NCBI GenBank assembly: GCA_003635195.1
Contig: PYIY01000074.1
Span: 41,963 to 105,962, forward strand
DNA: 64,000 nucleotides
Source of the DNA: Candidatus Poribacteria bacterium
GTDB lineage: Bacteria; Poribacteria; WGA-4E; WGA-3G
Direction: 5' to 3'
Below are positions 1-9,383 of the stretch, piece by piece. A program made the translations under genes and the position numbers. Every line of letters starts with the position of its first letter. The first letter of the stretch is position 1. The notes under the pieces are model-generated. The model was not told where the DNA came from and searched no databases. It saw only the letters and a program-made list of their open reading frames with translations.

Positions 1-1559
1 TCGACGCGGTTCTGCGCCTCAATACTATTTTGGGACTGCAAATTTTTAAGATAACTGGTTACTTTTAACACATAGTCGAGGGCATCGGTAGGTAGCACAG
101 CAGCATCAAATTCATCAAAAATTTCAGCGAAACGTCTTACTTTCGATTGGATGCCGCGGTTAATCGTGGTGATTTCATCAACGCGTTGAATCGCCTCAAA
201 GAGCGTAATATCTTCTACAGCAGCAAAATCAATGAGTCGCTCAAGGGTTGTAGCACCGATACCACGACTCGGCACATTGATAATACGCCGAAGACTCATA
301 GAATCGTTAGGATTGCACATCACACGGAGATAGGCAAGGAGGTCTTTAATCTCCATCCGATCGTAAAAACCGACACCGCCGACAATCTGATACGGAATGT
401 TTGCCGCTCGGAATGCCTCCTCAAAGATTCGGGATTGCGCGTTGGTTCGGTAAAAGACAGCAAAGTCTTTGTAGTCTACGCCTTCTGTATGCCAATCTTC
501 AATTTGTGTGCCGACGTAACCCGCCTCGTCACTTTCGTCGATCGCCTCGTAGCAGGTAACCAGTTCACCATCTTCTTGTTCTGTCCAGAGTTTTTTCGGT
601 TTTCGCGCTTTATTGTTTTGCACAACGTTCCACGCCGCGTCCAATATGTTTTGTGTAGAACGGTAATTCTGCTCTAAACGCAGAACACGGGTGTTTGGGT
701 AATCCTGCTCAAAATCAAGGATATTCCTGATGTCAGCCCCGCGAAAGGCGTAAATAGATTGATCATCGTCCCCAACGACACAGATATTCTGTTTTGTTCC
801 TGTTAACAGACGCACGAGTTCGTACTGACAACGATTCGTATCCTGATACTCATCAACGAGGAGATATTCAAATTTGTCCTGATAAAATTCGCGTATTTCG
901 GAGTTCTTACTCAGGAGATCCACCGTGAAAAGCAGCAGATCATCAAAGTCAAGGGAGTTGTTCAGACGCAGTGCATCTTGATAAAGTGGGTAGACTTCCG
1001 CGACGACTCTCTCAAAATAACCGTCAGCGACTATCTCATATTTCTTCGGTGAAATAGATTCGTTCTTAGCACGACTAATTAGGCTGAGGACAGCGCGCGG
1101 GTTGTACTGCTTATCACTATAGTTGAGTTGGCGAAGCACATCTTTGACAAGCGTAGCCTGTTCACCTGTATCGAAGATAGTAAAATCGCGGGTGTAGGCA
1201 CGTTTTTTGGATCCGGATACCCCTTCAGACTCAGCGTTCTCGCCTAATTTCTCAATATCTCGGCGAAGAATGCGCGCACAAGTGGCATGGAAAGTTGACA
1301 CCCAGAGGTTTCGACTAACGCCGCCTTCTACAAGTCCATCCAACCGTTCCTTCATCTCGTTTGCAGCTTTATTTGTAAAAGTCACAGCGAGAATACGGAA
1401 AGGTGAGATACCGTGGTGTTTGATGAGGTAAGCGATACGGTGTGTGATGACGCGCGTTTTGCCACTGCCTGCGCCAGACAAGATAAGAAGCGGTCCGTTG
1501 GCATGCTGGACGGCTTCGCGTTGAACATCATTTAAGGATCTTAATAGTTTATCGGTCAA
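1..1559 (-). CDS. pcrA: ATP-dependent DNA helicase PcrA/UvrD (C-terminus beyond window)
   Basis: Superfamily 1A DNA helicase that unwinds duplex DNA 3'-5' in repair and replication-fork maintenance. The minus-strand frame opens with a TTG codon at 1559 preceded by AAGGGG six bases upstream. Visible motifs in order: Q-motif region LNDVQREAV, Walker A GAGSGKT near residue 30, motif Ia TFTNKAANEMKERL, motif Ic WVSTFHATCARILR, Walker B LLVDEYQDTN, motif III GDDDQSIYAFRGAD, motif IV LEQNYRST, and later FYRTNAQSR and GVGFYDRMEIKDLLAYLR. About 519 codons are in the window and the frame is open to base 1, so the C-terminal 2A/2B portion of a usual ~720-residue protein is missing only because of the window edge. 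The alternative Rep is less likely, but Rep and PcrA/UvrD cannot be separated with certainty from this part. Confidence 0.93.
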   Translation of the reverse strand, partial: MTDKLLRSLNDVQREAVQHANGPLLILSGAGSGKTRVITHRIAYLIKHHGISPFRILAVTFTNKAANEMKERLDGLVEGGVSRNLWVSTFHATCARILRRDIEKLGENAESEGVSGSKKRAYTRDFTIFDTGEQATLVKDVLRQLNYSDKQYNPRAVLSLISRAKNESISPKKYEIVADGYFERVVAEVYPLYQDALRLNNSLDFDDLLLFTVDLLSKNSEIREFYQDKFEYLLVDEYQDTNRCQYELVRLLTGTKQNICVVGDDDQSIYAFRGADIRNILDFEQDYPNTRVLRLEQNYRSTQNILDAAWNVVQNNKARKPKKLWTEQEDGELVTCYEAIDESDEAGYVGTQIEDWHTEGVDYKDFAVFYRTNAQSRIFEEAFRAANIPYQIVGGVGFYDRMEIKDLLAYLRVMCNPNDSMSLRRIINVPSRGIGATTLERLIDFAAVEDITLFEAIQRVDEITTINRGIQSKVRRFAEIFDEFDAAVLPTDALDYVLKVTSYLKNLQSQNSIEAQNRV

Positions 1560-1814
1560 TGTCTACCCCTTGTTCTGCGATGTTTAAAGAGGCACACGCC
1601 GGTATGCCGTAAAAGATTTGCCAGCAGCCGGTACAGTACCTTAATTTCGTGCTATTAAAGTATATACGATTTGGAATTAATTTGGCAAGGGGAAAATTTC
1701 AATAGCGATCTGTTTTTGATTGCAAGACACCGTTTCAGGCAAGGCGAAAAGGCATCACCTACAACTGGAACACGACGGGAACTGTCGGCTACCGTTGCAG
1801 ATGATGTATTTTGC

Positions 1815-4685
1815 TTAGATAAGATATTCCTTCAAGAATTGCCCGGTGAAGGAGGCTTCGACTGCTGCGACATCTTCAGGAGTGCCGTGCGCCAATACTT
1901 CGCCACCTTTATGCCCACCCTCAGGACCGAGATCTATAACATAATCAGCGGTTTTGATGACATCGAGATGATGTTCAATTACAAGGACAGTATGCCCATT
2001 ATCAACGAGGCGATTAAGGCTATCCAAAAGTTTTTGAACATCTGCAATATGAAGTCCCGTGGTGGGTTCATCTAAGATATATAGGTTATGTTTACCTCGC
2101 TTGAGTTTGCCGAGTTCGCTTGCCAACTTTACCCGCTGCGCTTCACCCCCGGAGAGGATCGTCGCAGGATGTCCAATTTGGAGGTATCCCATACCGAGTT
2201 GGTTGAGAACATTGAGCTTGTGATGAATTAACCGCTGATCAGCGAAGAAGTTGACACCTTCTTCAATTGACATATTAAGGATTTCGGAGATATTCCTGCC
2301 GTTGTAAGTAACGTCAAGCGTATCTTCATTATATCGAGCACCCTTACAAGTTGGACAGACGACCTCAACATCCGGCATAAAATGGAGTTGAGTGGTGATA
2401 GTGCCTTCACCGTGGCACTCCTCACACCGTCCGCCTTTGACATTGAAACTAAATCGGGAAGCAGTATAGCCTCTTGAAAGTGCGAGCGGTGTGTTGGCGA
2501 AGAGTTTGCGGATATTATCATAGAATTTGATGTAGGTAGCCGGGTTAGAGCGTGGGGAGCGTCCTATTGGCGACTGATCGATATTGATAACATCGTCCAC
2601 GTGGTGGTGCCCTTCGAGTTCATCATGGTCCCCGTAGAGCGTCCGACTGTCGTGATAGATAGCATACAACTTTTTATAGAGAATCTCGTTGACGAGGGTG
2701 CTCTTACCAGACCCTGAAGCACCGGTAATACAGATAAACATCCCGAGTGGAATATCAACGTCAATGTCTTGCAAGTTATTTTCTCTGGCACCTATAATAC
2801 TTAGGAATTTACCGTTCAGACCGCGCCGTTCTTTTGGCAATAGAATCTCTCGTCTTCCGCTCAAATAGAGACCTGTCAACGATTCGGTACAGTCAAGTAT
2901 CGTTTCAAGTTCGCCTTGGACGACGACCTCTCCACCGTGGATACCGGGTCCCGGTCCGAGTTCGATGATATGATCTGCGGCACGGATTGTGCTTTCATCG
3001 TGTTCAACGACGATAACAGTGTTGCCGATGTCCCTTAATTTTCGTAAAGTCTCAATCATCTTCGCGTTGTCTTTCGGGTGTAAACCGATGCTCGGTTCAT
3101 CAAGGACGTAGAGCATACCCATTAACCCGGAACCGATCTGTGTGGAGAGGCGGATACGCTGTGATTCACCACCAGAGAGCGTTGCGGAACGGCGGTTGAG
3201 GTTGAGATAATCAAGTCCGATGCCGAGGAGGAGGTTAATCCGGGTTACCAATTCATTGATGACACGGCTGCCTGCTTCCCGCTGTTTTTCGGGAATGTCT
3301 GTAATGCTTAACAAGAAATCTCTTAATTCCTCAAAATGCAGTTCCCCGACTTCGTGGATAGTCTGACCCTCGATGGTAACAAGGAGTCGCTGCTGTTTAA
3401 GTTTCGCGCCGTTGCAATCTGGACAGGTGCGTTCTACCATAACCTTTCGGAGGTATTCCTCCATACCAGAGTGTGCCTCTCCGCGCTTTCGGTAGTGGCG
3501 ATAGTGTCTGTCAATACGGGTAACAATACCATCGAAACGAATTTTTCTGCCGAGATGGCGTTTTTCGACGGGCCGTGCACCTTCAGGTTGTCGGATAGGG
3601 AATTCTTCGCCGTGTGTGCCGTGATAGAGGATATCAATAACTTCCTCTGGAAGATCCGCAAACGGAGTGTTCAAATCAAATCCGTAGTGGGCAGCAAGGC
3701 TGTACATTGTTCTGCCATCCCACCTATCGGGATCATAGTTGAATGCTTGGTGGACGAATGCGCCATCGACGATACTCCGCGTCTTGTCGGGAACGAGTAA
3801 ATTCGGATGTACCTGTAAGTAGGTGCCGAGTCCTGAGCAAGTTACACATGCCCCGGTCGGTTCGTTAAAGGTAAAGTGATGCGGTCCGAGTTCAGCCATG
3901 ATTATGCCGTGCTTTGGACATCCGAAACCTTCCAACTGCTCTATTGCGTCCGCTTCGGCATCCTCTGGGAACTGGACATCAAATCGCATAAAGCCCTCTC
4001 CTACAAGCATCGCGTGCTCAAGAGAGGCAAGTACCTGTTTATCAATATCTTTTTTGACAAAGAATTTATCAACAATCACTTGGAGGTCGTATTCTTGGTC
4101 TGGATCAAGTTCAATTTCTTCGCTGATGTCGTGTTCAATGCCATCAATTTTGACGTGTCTGCATCCTTTCGTCCGGATGTCGTCAAAGAGGTAGTCGTAA
4201 TCTTCGCCGTAGATTTTGAAGACTGGCACATGAATTTCAACTTCAGTGTCTTCTGGTAGTGAGAGCATCCGCTCCAAGATTTGATGGCGCGTACGAGTGG
4301 GAATCTCAACTTCACAATAAGGACAATGCGAGATACCGATTGTCGCGAAGAGCATACGGAGATAGTCCTGCAAATCGGTCATTGTTCCGACAGTGGAGCG
4401 CGGGTTCATTGTGATTGTTTTTTGTTCAATAGAAACAACAGGGGACAAGCCGTCAATGAAATCAACATCAGGTTTTTTGAGTTGCGTAATAAAGCGTTTC
4501 GCGTACGTGGACATCGATTCCAGAAACCGGCGCTGCCCTTCAGCGTAAACCGTATCAAATGCCAATGAAGATTTACCGGAACCGCTGATACCAGTAACGA
4601 CGACGAGTTGGTCTCGCGGAATCTCAAGCTCAATATTTTGTAGGTTATTTTCTCGCGCGCCTTTAACGGCGACAGTTTGTCTCAT
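1815..4685 (-). CDS. uvrA: excinuclease ABC subunit UvrA
   Basis: Damage-recognition ATPase of nucleotide excision repair; it works as a dimer that loads UvrB on DNA. The 956 residues match the usual UvrA length. Two ABC modules are visible: Walker [10 protein letters not shown] near residue 33 and GASGSGKST in the second half, signatures LSGGESQRI and LSGGEAQRV, and both D-loops ([20 protein letters not shown]). Zinc-binding pairs are present (CPKHG with [21 protein letters not shown] with [11 protein letters not shown]). The N-terminal segment [19 protein letters not shown] differs from the commoner SLSAYARQF form, so this could be the second UvrA paralogue found in some phyla; the motifs alone do not settle this. 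The start at 4685 has GGAGG six bases upstream. A promoter-like site lies about 215 bases ahead. Confidence 0.95.
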   Translation of the reverse strand: MRQTVAVKGARENNLQNIELEIPRDQLVVVTGISGSGKSSLAFDTVYAEGQRRFLESMSTYAKRFITQLKKPDVDFIDGLSPVVSIEQKTITMNPRSTVGTMTDLQDYLRMLFATIGISHCPYCEVEIPTRTRHQILERMLSLPEDTEVEIHVPVFKIYGEDYDYLFDDIRTKGCRHVKIDGIEHDISEEIELDPDQEYDLQVIVDKFFVKKDIDKQVLASLEHAMLVGEGFMRFDVQFPEDAEADAIEQLEGFGCPKHGIIMAELGPHHFTFNEPTGACVTCSGLGTYLQVHPNLLVPDKTRSIVDGAFVHQAFNYDPDRWDGRTMYSLAAHYGFDLNTPFADLPEEVIDILYHGTHGEEFPIRQPEGARPVEKRHLGRKIRFDGIVTRIDRHYRHYRKRGEAHSGMEEYLRKVMVERTCPDCNGAKLKQQRLLVTIEGQTIHEVGELHFEELRDFLLSITDIPEKQREAGSRVINELVTRINLLLGIGLDYLNLNRRSATLSGGESQRIRLSTQIGSGLMGMLYVLDEPSIGLHPKDNAKMIETLRKLRDIGNTVIVVEHDESTIRAADHIIELGPGPGIHGGEVVVQGELETILDCTESLTGLYLSGRREILLPKERRGLNGKFLSIIGARENNLQDIDVDIPLGMFICITGASGSGKSTLVNEILYKKLYAIYHDSRTLYGDHDELEGHHHVDDVINIDQSPIGRSPRSNPATYIKFYDNIRKLFANTPLALSRGYTASRFSFNVKGGRCEECHGEGTITTQLHFMPDVEVVCPTCKGARYNEDTLDVTYNGRNISEILNMSIEEGVNFFADQRLIHHKLNVLNQLGMGYLQIGHPATILSGGEAQRVKLASELGKLKRGKHNLYILDEPTTGLHIADVQKLLDSLNRLVDNGHTVLVIEHHLDVIKTADYVIDLGPEGGHKGGEVLAHGTPEDVAAVEASFTGQFLKEYLI

Positions 4686-4900
4686 GCCTGCCTCCTATTA
4701 TTTTAATTATTGAGTTTCTGGTTTGCTCTCCATCTCCCCGCTTGCGAGGGATAAAGCAGCGGAAAAACCTAAGACTAAAAGCATCTGGAAACTCGTTTTT
4801 ACAGAAACGAATTATTTGCATGAAAATAATATGCGGGTTTCCCTCCAGAGACTTGCTATCCTTATTTTCTTGCTAAAAAATAGGGAATTTTCTGTTACTA

Positions 4901-4929
4901 ATTATACTATAAATTTGTTAAGAAAGCAA
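4901..4929 (-). promoter_or_regulatory. predicted sigma-70-type promoter of uvrA
   Basis: On the minus strand TTGCTT (4929-4924) and TATAAT (4906-4901) are separated by 17 bases. It would give a 5' leader of roughly 210 bases before the uvrA start codon. This is a sequence match only; I saw no SOS/LexA-like palindrome next to it. Confidence 0.5.
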
Positions 4930-5292
4930 GAAAAATTTCATCAATAATCAGGCGCATTTAGTTTTAAGGATTTATCAGATTTTGCGCTTTTTTTTCAGTT
5001 CCGGGGCGGTTAAGAATGCAGATCGCGTTTGGGCGAGTCCGCCACAATTAGTTTATGTTTATCTTGAAAAATAATTTGACTTTCCTTTAAATTAAATTTG
5101 TAGTATAATTAAATATCAAAGTGTAAGGTTGCTACAGAGGCTTTGGTTGCTAAGCTCGTGATAGCGTTCCTGTCGTGTAAAGTTCTAAAACGGTTATTTA
5201 TCATAAATAGCAGCTTGACATGCGTATCACGCGGATAGGGGACTCAAGGGTCAACGCGTATACCGTCAGATGGGGTAACTGACAATTAAAAT
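4930..5292. other. non-coding region between divergent uvrA and the DUF368 gene
   Basis: No convincing reading frame. It is AT-rich near 4930-5110 and contains TTGACT (5076-5081) and TATAAT (5104-5109) on the plus strand. Their 22-base spacing is too long for a normal promoter, so only the -10-like element (TAGTATAAT) is of interest. The stretch from 5110 to 5292 would then be a leader of about 175 bases ahead of the DUF368 gene. I see no clear riboswitch or tRNA in it. Confidence 0.35.
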
Positions 5293-6321
5293 ATGAATTC
5301 ACTCCGACTTCTTGTTAACGGTTTTCTGATAGGTATTGCCAATATTATCCCCGGTATGAGTGGCGGAACCCTTGCTCTCGTTTTGGGAATCTATGAGCGA
5401 CTTATCGACGCATTACGGCGTATCGGACTCTCAACGGTAAAGAAATTACTTGGGGTCCTAAGATTCAAAAGACCCGCTTTCACGGAAGCAGGAGCCGAAC
5501 TTCGTCGTATTGACTTCGGTTTCCTTGCACTGTTGGGAATCGGCGCGATCGCTGCCCTGTTGCTTACGTCAAAACTGATTGTCCATCTGTTGAACAACTA
5601 CCACGATGCGACTTACGGTTTCTTTAGCGGGTTGATCTTGACATCTATTCTCGTCCCAGCACGAATGCTAAAGGCATTCGGTTGGAAGGAATTGCTGGTA
5701 CTATTGATTGCCGTTGCCCTGATATTAAGCCTCTCCATTGGTACGGGTGAAAAGCAGTTAGAACGGGTCGCTTATAAAACCCAGAACGAAACAATAACGG
5801 TTGACAGTGCTGAACACACGGGTAGGTTTCCAACGTATTGGGAGCTCGGACTCTTTTTTGGAAGCGGAGCACTTGCAATTTCAGCGATGATCCTGCCCGG
5901 CATCAGTGGTTCTTTTTTAATGCTTGCACTCGGGGTCTATTTTCCGCTCTTAACGGCGATAAACACCCTGATAGAAGGTGTTCCAAAATTGATCAACGGT
6001 GTTTTAACCGAGGCGATGTTAGGAAGCGTTCTGATACTCGCTTTCGCTACGCTCGGATGCCTGTTTGGGCTTCTGGCATTTACACGATTGATTAACTATT
6101 TGTTAGAACGTTACCGCGATCTCACAATCGCCTTTCTCATCGGATTGATGGTGGGTTCACTTTACGGATTATGGCCCTTTCGCGAATTCGCAATGGTTGA
6201 CGGGGAACGCATAGATACTGCGCACATATTACCGCAGCTCGATATGAACCTACTCATCACTGTGGGAGCTTTTCTCGTCGGCGGTAGCGTTATTCTTTTA
6301 TTTATACGTTTAGAGAATTAG
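5293..6321 (+). CDS. DUF368 family membrane protein, PopT-type polyprenyl-phosphate transporter
   Basis: A 342-residue multi-spanning membrane protein. The N-terminus contains the family's conserved GIANIIPGMSGGTLALVLG segment (about residues 13-31), and a second, related PGISGSFLMLALGVY segment lies near residue 205, the inverted-repeat pattern typical of DUF368. Members of this family (PopT) have been shown to help return undecaprenyl phosphate across the cytoplasmic membrane for reuse in cell-envelope synthesis. That role is inferred here from family membership. The window also carries uppS, which makes the undecaprenyl chain, but 30 kb away. The ATG follows an AT-rich leader without a strong Shine-Dalgarno (GGGGTAACTGACAATTAAAAT). 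NAD kinase follows 37 bases downstream on the same strand, so cotranscription is likely. Confidence 0.85.
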   Translation: MNSLRLLVNGFLIGIANIIPGMSGGTLALVLGIYERLIDALRRIGLSTVKKLLGVLRFKRPAFTEAGAELRRIDFGFLALLGIGAIAALLLTSKLIVHLLNNYHDATYGFFSGLILTSILVPARMLKAFGWKELLVLLIAVALILSLSIGTGEKQLERVAYKTQNETITVDSAEHTGRFPTYWELGLFFGSGALAISAMILPGISGSFLMLALGVYFPLLTAINTLIEGVPKLINGVLTEAMLGSVLILAFATLGCLFGLLAFTRLINYLLERYRDLTIAFLIGLMVGSLYGLWPFREFAMVDGERIDTAHILPQLDMNLLITVGAFLVGGSVILLFIRLEN

Positions 6322-6358
6322 AAAACGATCCGTTTACTGGTAGCCTATAAATGGTGAG

Positions 6359-7420
6359 ATGAAAGAAATAAAAAAGGTCGGTTTTTTTGTCAATACTACC
6401 AAAGCGAATGCGGCAGGTGTCGTCAAAGGCGTGTCTACGTGGCTTAAAGAACGAGGCATCGTCCCGTTGCTTCCAGAGGAACAAGCCATCGAATTGGGGG
6501 GCTCGCAAACGGGTATCTCAAAAACAGAGGTGGTTGAACAAGCAGATATGCTGCTGGTTCTCGGTGGAGATGGCACATTACTGAGCGCAGCGCATACACC
6601 ACAGATTGAGAATGTCCCGATCTTAGCAATTAATATTGGGACGCTCGGGTTTTTGACGGATGCATCGCTTGATCAACTCTATCCGACTTTGAAGGCGACT
6701 TTGGCGGGGGACTATCGGATAGAGCATCGAATGATGTTAGAAGTCGTTGTGGATGGGAAGCCCGAAGTAAACCTAACCGAACCGCAAGAAGAAATTGCAG
6801 ATTCTAACAAAATCATAGCCCGTAATGAAATGGAGGGCGGCTATACGGACAGGAACGTACAGGCAGAAACCTACTTTACCGAACCTTGCCCAAAAACGCG
6901 TGCTTCTTTAGACCCGGATAGCGGAGTCGCGTTTTCGGACAAAGGAAAATTAAAAAAACCGTTCCGGGCTTTCGCACTCAACGATGTTGTTATCCGTCAT
7001 TATACGCGCCTCATTGAATTAGACGCGCATATTGATGGCGAACTCTTTATACCGTACAATGCTGATGGATTAATAATCGCAACACCGAGTGGTTCAACAG
7101 GATATTCGCTCTCTTGTGCTGGTACGATTGTTGCCCCGCAGTTAGAGGCGATCCTGCTAACACCTATAGCACCGCACAGTTTGACCGTGCGTCCTTTTAT
7201 TGCCGATGGTGATGCTGAGATAACTGTCAAGATGCGTGCCGCGTATCAGAGCGTTGATGTTTTTGTAGACGGGCAACGTGAGACACACAGCCTCACTGCG
7301 GACGCAGTCATAAAAGTACAGAAAGCGGAACGGACAATTCGGCTTATCCGTTCGCAACATCATAGTTACTATAGAGCCTTGCGTGAAAAATTAATGTTGG
7401 GTGAAGGAATCAAACGATAG
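6359..7420 (+). CDS. nadK: NAD kinase with an in-frame insertion
   Basis: ATP-dependent NAD kinase making NADP. The family motifs are present: GGDGT at residues 69-73, INIGTLGFLTDA near 91-102, ALNDVVI near 206-212 and DGLIIATPSGSTGYSLSCAG near 237-256. The protein has 353 residues, whereas most bacterial NAD kinases have about 290. The excess is a block of roughly 65 residues (about 137-203) between the strand ending HRMMLEVVVDGK and the ALNDVVI motif. Part of that block (6812-6962) is encoded by a copy of the short dispersed repeat seen elsewhere in the window, inserted in frame. The frame stays open and both flanking catalytic motifs are intact, so the enzyme is probably functional. The order nadK then recN is conserved in many bacteria. 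Confidence 0.93.
   Translation: MKEIKKVGFFVNTTKANAAGVVKGVSTWLKERGIVPLLPEEQAIELGGSQTGISKTEVVEQADMLLVLGGDGTLLSAAHTPQIENVPILAINIGTLGFLTDASLDQLYPTLKATLAGDYRIEHRMMLEVVVDGKPEVNLTEPQEEIADSNKIIARNEMEGGYTDRNVQAETYFTEPCPKTRASLDPDSGVAFSDKGKLKKPFRAFALNDVVIRHYTRLIELDAHIDGELFIPYNADGLIIATPSGSTGYSLSCAGTIVAPQLEAILLTPIAPHSLTVRPFIADGDAEITVKMRAAYQSVDVFVDGQRETHSLTADAVIKVQKAERTIRLIRSQHHSYYRALREKLMLGEGIKR
6812..6962 (+). repeat. short dispersed repeat, family 1, copy a (inside nadK)
   Basis: Begins ATAGCCCGTAATGAAATGG (from 6814) and ends AAAGGAAAATTAAAAA (6941-6956), the same two ends as copies ahead of other genes. Here the copy is in the reading frame of nadK and adds about 50 codons. A further stretch resembling the family's 3' end, CCGAACCGCAAGAAGAAATT, lies just upstream at about 6779-6798, suggesting a nested or second insertion. 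Confidence 0.6.
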
Positions 7421-7548
7421 TTATCAGTAACCAGTGGCCAGTAACCAGTGGCCAGTTAAGAGGTTTTGGATGTATCAGTAACCAGTAACCCGTTAGCAGT
7501 AACCAGTGAAGCGTCCTCTTTTCTGGAAACTGGAAACTGGAAAAAAGC
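7421..7548 (+). repeat. CAGTAACCAGT-type repeat block ahead of recN
   Basis: Low-complexity block of repeated CAGTAACCAGT, CAGTGGCCAGT and GGAAACTGG units. CCAGTTAAGAGG near the left side is complementary to CCTCTTTTCTGG near the right, so the block can fold into a long hairpin. It fills the whole space between nadK and recN; the right end (CTGGAAAAAAGC) directly abuts the recN ATG. Confidence 0.75.
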
Positions 7549-9309
7549 ATGATTGAAACACTCTCTATCCGCAACATTGCCCTTATAGATGAACTCGAAT
7601 TGGAGTTGGCATCTGGGTTGAATATCTTCACAGGTGAAACAGGTGCTGGTAAATCGGTCATCCTCAAGTCGATTGGATTGGTGTTAGGTGAGAGAGCCTC
7701 CGCCGATATCGTGCGCGAAGGTGCCGATTTTGCAAAGGTAGAAGCGAGTGTCGCACCTGACGATACACACCCGATGTGGCACACCGATTTTGGATTTAGC
7801 GATGTGTTGGACGCATCCGATATGGTGATTCTTTCAAGGCAAATCAGCGCAAACGGTAGGAGCCGCTGCCATATCAACGGACGTTTGGTGAATTTAAAGC
7901 AACTGCAGGCACTCGGAACCCTGCTTGTTGACATCCACGGGCAACACGAACATCAATCGCTTTTTCGTACCGAAACACACCTCAAGCTCTTGGACGATTT
8001 CGGTGGGAGCAGTGAGGCGAGGCAACAGGTTGGCAAGGTATATACGCAACTACGCGCTTTGCAACAAGAGGCAGCATCCCTCGCGGACACTCTGGCTGCA
8101 TCAGAACGCGAAAAAGATCTCCTCGAATTTGAGATTAAAGAACTGACTGCGGCGAATCTGGAGGAAGGTGAAGACGAAAAACTGGCAGATGAAGCCCGCG
8201 TCCTAAAAAATGCGGAGAAGTTATCTCAGTCGGCAAACTATATATGCGACCAACTCGATGGCAGCAACCGATCAGGCGGTTTTGACGGTGGGGCCATGGG
8301 AACGGATTTGTCTACGCTTGACCGTTTGAAAGATGCTGCGAACGCGCTTACAGATTTATTAGATCTTGATGGCAGCCTCTCGGAATTACAGAATCGTTTG
8401 GAATCATCGCTCTACGAATTAGAAGACATTGCTTTACAGATCCGTCAGTATGCAGACACTGTGGAATTCAATCAAAGGCGATTGGATGAGATCGCTGACC
8501 GGCTCGCCCTGATTGCAAAACTCAAGCGGCGTTATGGCAACACTATTTCCGAGATACTGGCATACCATGCTGAAGCAGAACAAAAGTTGGAAACCTTACA
8601 ACTCGGTTCAGAGAAACAAGAGTCGCTTCAAACAGAGATTCAAAAAACAATTCAAGAAGCACAACATCTGTCTACTGCGCTCTCCGCGAAACGGCTACAC
8701 GTCGCGAAACATCTGTCAGAGCGGATCGAGAAGGAACTTCGTACACTTGGTATGGATAAAGCGGAGTTTCAAGCATCCGTTCAACACATTCCAGACGAGC
8801 GCGGTCCTTTTCAAGTCAATGGTAAACGTTATGCGTTTCGTTCCGACGGGATGGACGCTGTTGAATTCTTGATTGCTCCGAACGTCGGTTCCGAAGCGCG
8901 TCCGATTGCGAGAATAGCATCAGGTGGTGAAATCTCTCGGATCATGCTCGCTTTAAAGACGGTGCTGGTCCAAGTTGACGAGATTCCTACCCTACTTTTT
9001 GATGAGATTGATAGCGGTATTGGTGGCAAAGTTGCAGATGTGGTTGGCAAGAAATTGAAGGAACTTTCGGCGTTTTCGCAGGTAATCTGTATTACACATC
9101 TCCCACAGATCGCCCGTTTTGCTGACAAGCATTTCCGAGTCGAAAAAAAGGTAGTTGATGAACGGACGCTGATTACAGCGAAACCGTTAACGGTAGAAGA
9201 GCAGGTTAATGAGATATCCCGAATGCACGGTGGCGAAGAAACAGAGATAGGACTTGCACATGCGCGAGAGTTATTGTCTGATAAAAAACCCGAAAATGAT
9301 AGTCCGTAA
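7549..9309 (+). CDS. recN: DNA repair protein RecN
   Basis: SMC-like ATPase of double-strand-break repair. The 586 residues are close to the family's usual ~560. Walker A GETGAGKS lies at residues 29-36. A long central coiled-coil region (about 150-400) follows; the C-terminal ABC half has the signature ARIASGGEISRIMLALK and the Walker B PTLLFDEIDSGIGG, then VICITHLPQIA. The ATG directly follows a repeat block, and only a weak purine-rich sequence (GGAAAAAAG) precedes it. The last codons (NDSP and the stop) lie inside the next short dispersed repeat, so the natural C-terminus has been replaced or slightly changed by that element. Confidence 0.95.
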   Translation: MIETLSIRNIALIDELELELASGLNIFTGETGAGKSVILKSIGLVLGERASADIVREGADFAKVEASVAPDDTHPMWHTDFGFSDVLDASDMVILSRQISANGRSRCHINGRLVNLKQLQALGTLLVDIHGQHEHQSLFRTETHLKLLDDFGGSSEARQQVGKVYTQLRALQQEAASLADTLAASEREKDLLEFEIKELTAANLEEGEDEKLADEARVLKNAEKLSQSANYICDQLDGSNRSGGFDGGAMGTDLSTLDRLKDAANALTDLLDLDGSLSELQNRLESSLYELEDIALQIRQYADTVEFNQRRLDEIADRLALIAKLKRRYGNTISEILAYHAEAEQKLETLQLGSEKQESLQTEIQKTIQEAQHLSTALSAKRLHVAKHLSERIEKELRTLGMDKAEFQASVQHIPDERGPFQVNGKRYAFRSDGMDAVEFLIAPNVGSEARPIARIASGGEISRIMLALKTVLVQVDEIPTLLFDEIDSGIGGKVADVVGKKLKELSAFSQVICITHLPQIARFADKHFRVEKKVVDERTLITAKPLTVEEQVNEISRMHGGEETEIGLAHARELLSDKKPENDSP

Positions 9310-9383
9310 TGAAATGGTTCTTACTGCGAAGCAGGGTTACGAAAAGGCGATTGAAGCAGCTAACCCGCAAGGAAAGTTAAAAT
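9298..9383 (+). repeat. short dispersed repeat, family 1, copy b (recN end to next start codon)
   Basis: Begins ATAGTCCGTAATGAAATGG and ends ACCCGCAAGGAAAGTTAAAAT immediately before the ATG at 9384. Its left end supplies the recN stop codon and its right end supplies the AAGGA Shine-Dalgarno-like sequence of the next gene, about ten bases from the ATG. Confidence 0.65.

Noticed and set aside
5076..5109. TTGACT and TATAAT as a promoter of the DUF368 gene
   Set aside because: The 22-base spacing is too long for a normal sigma-70 promoter; I kept only the -10-like element as a remark.
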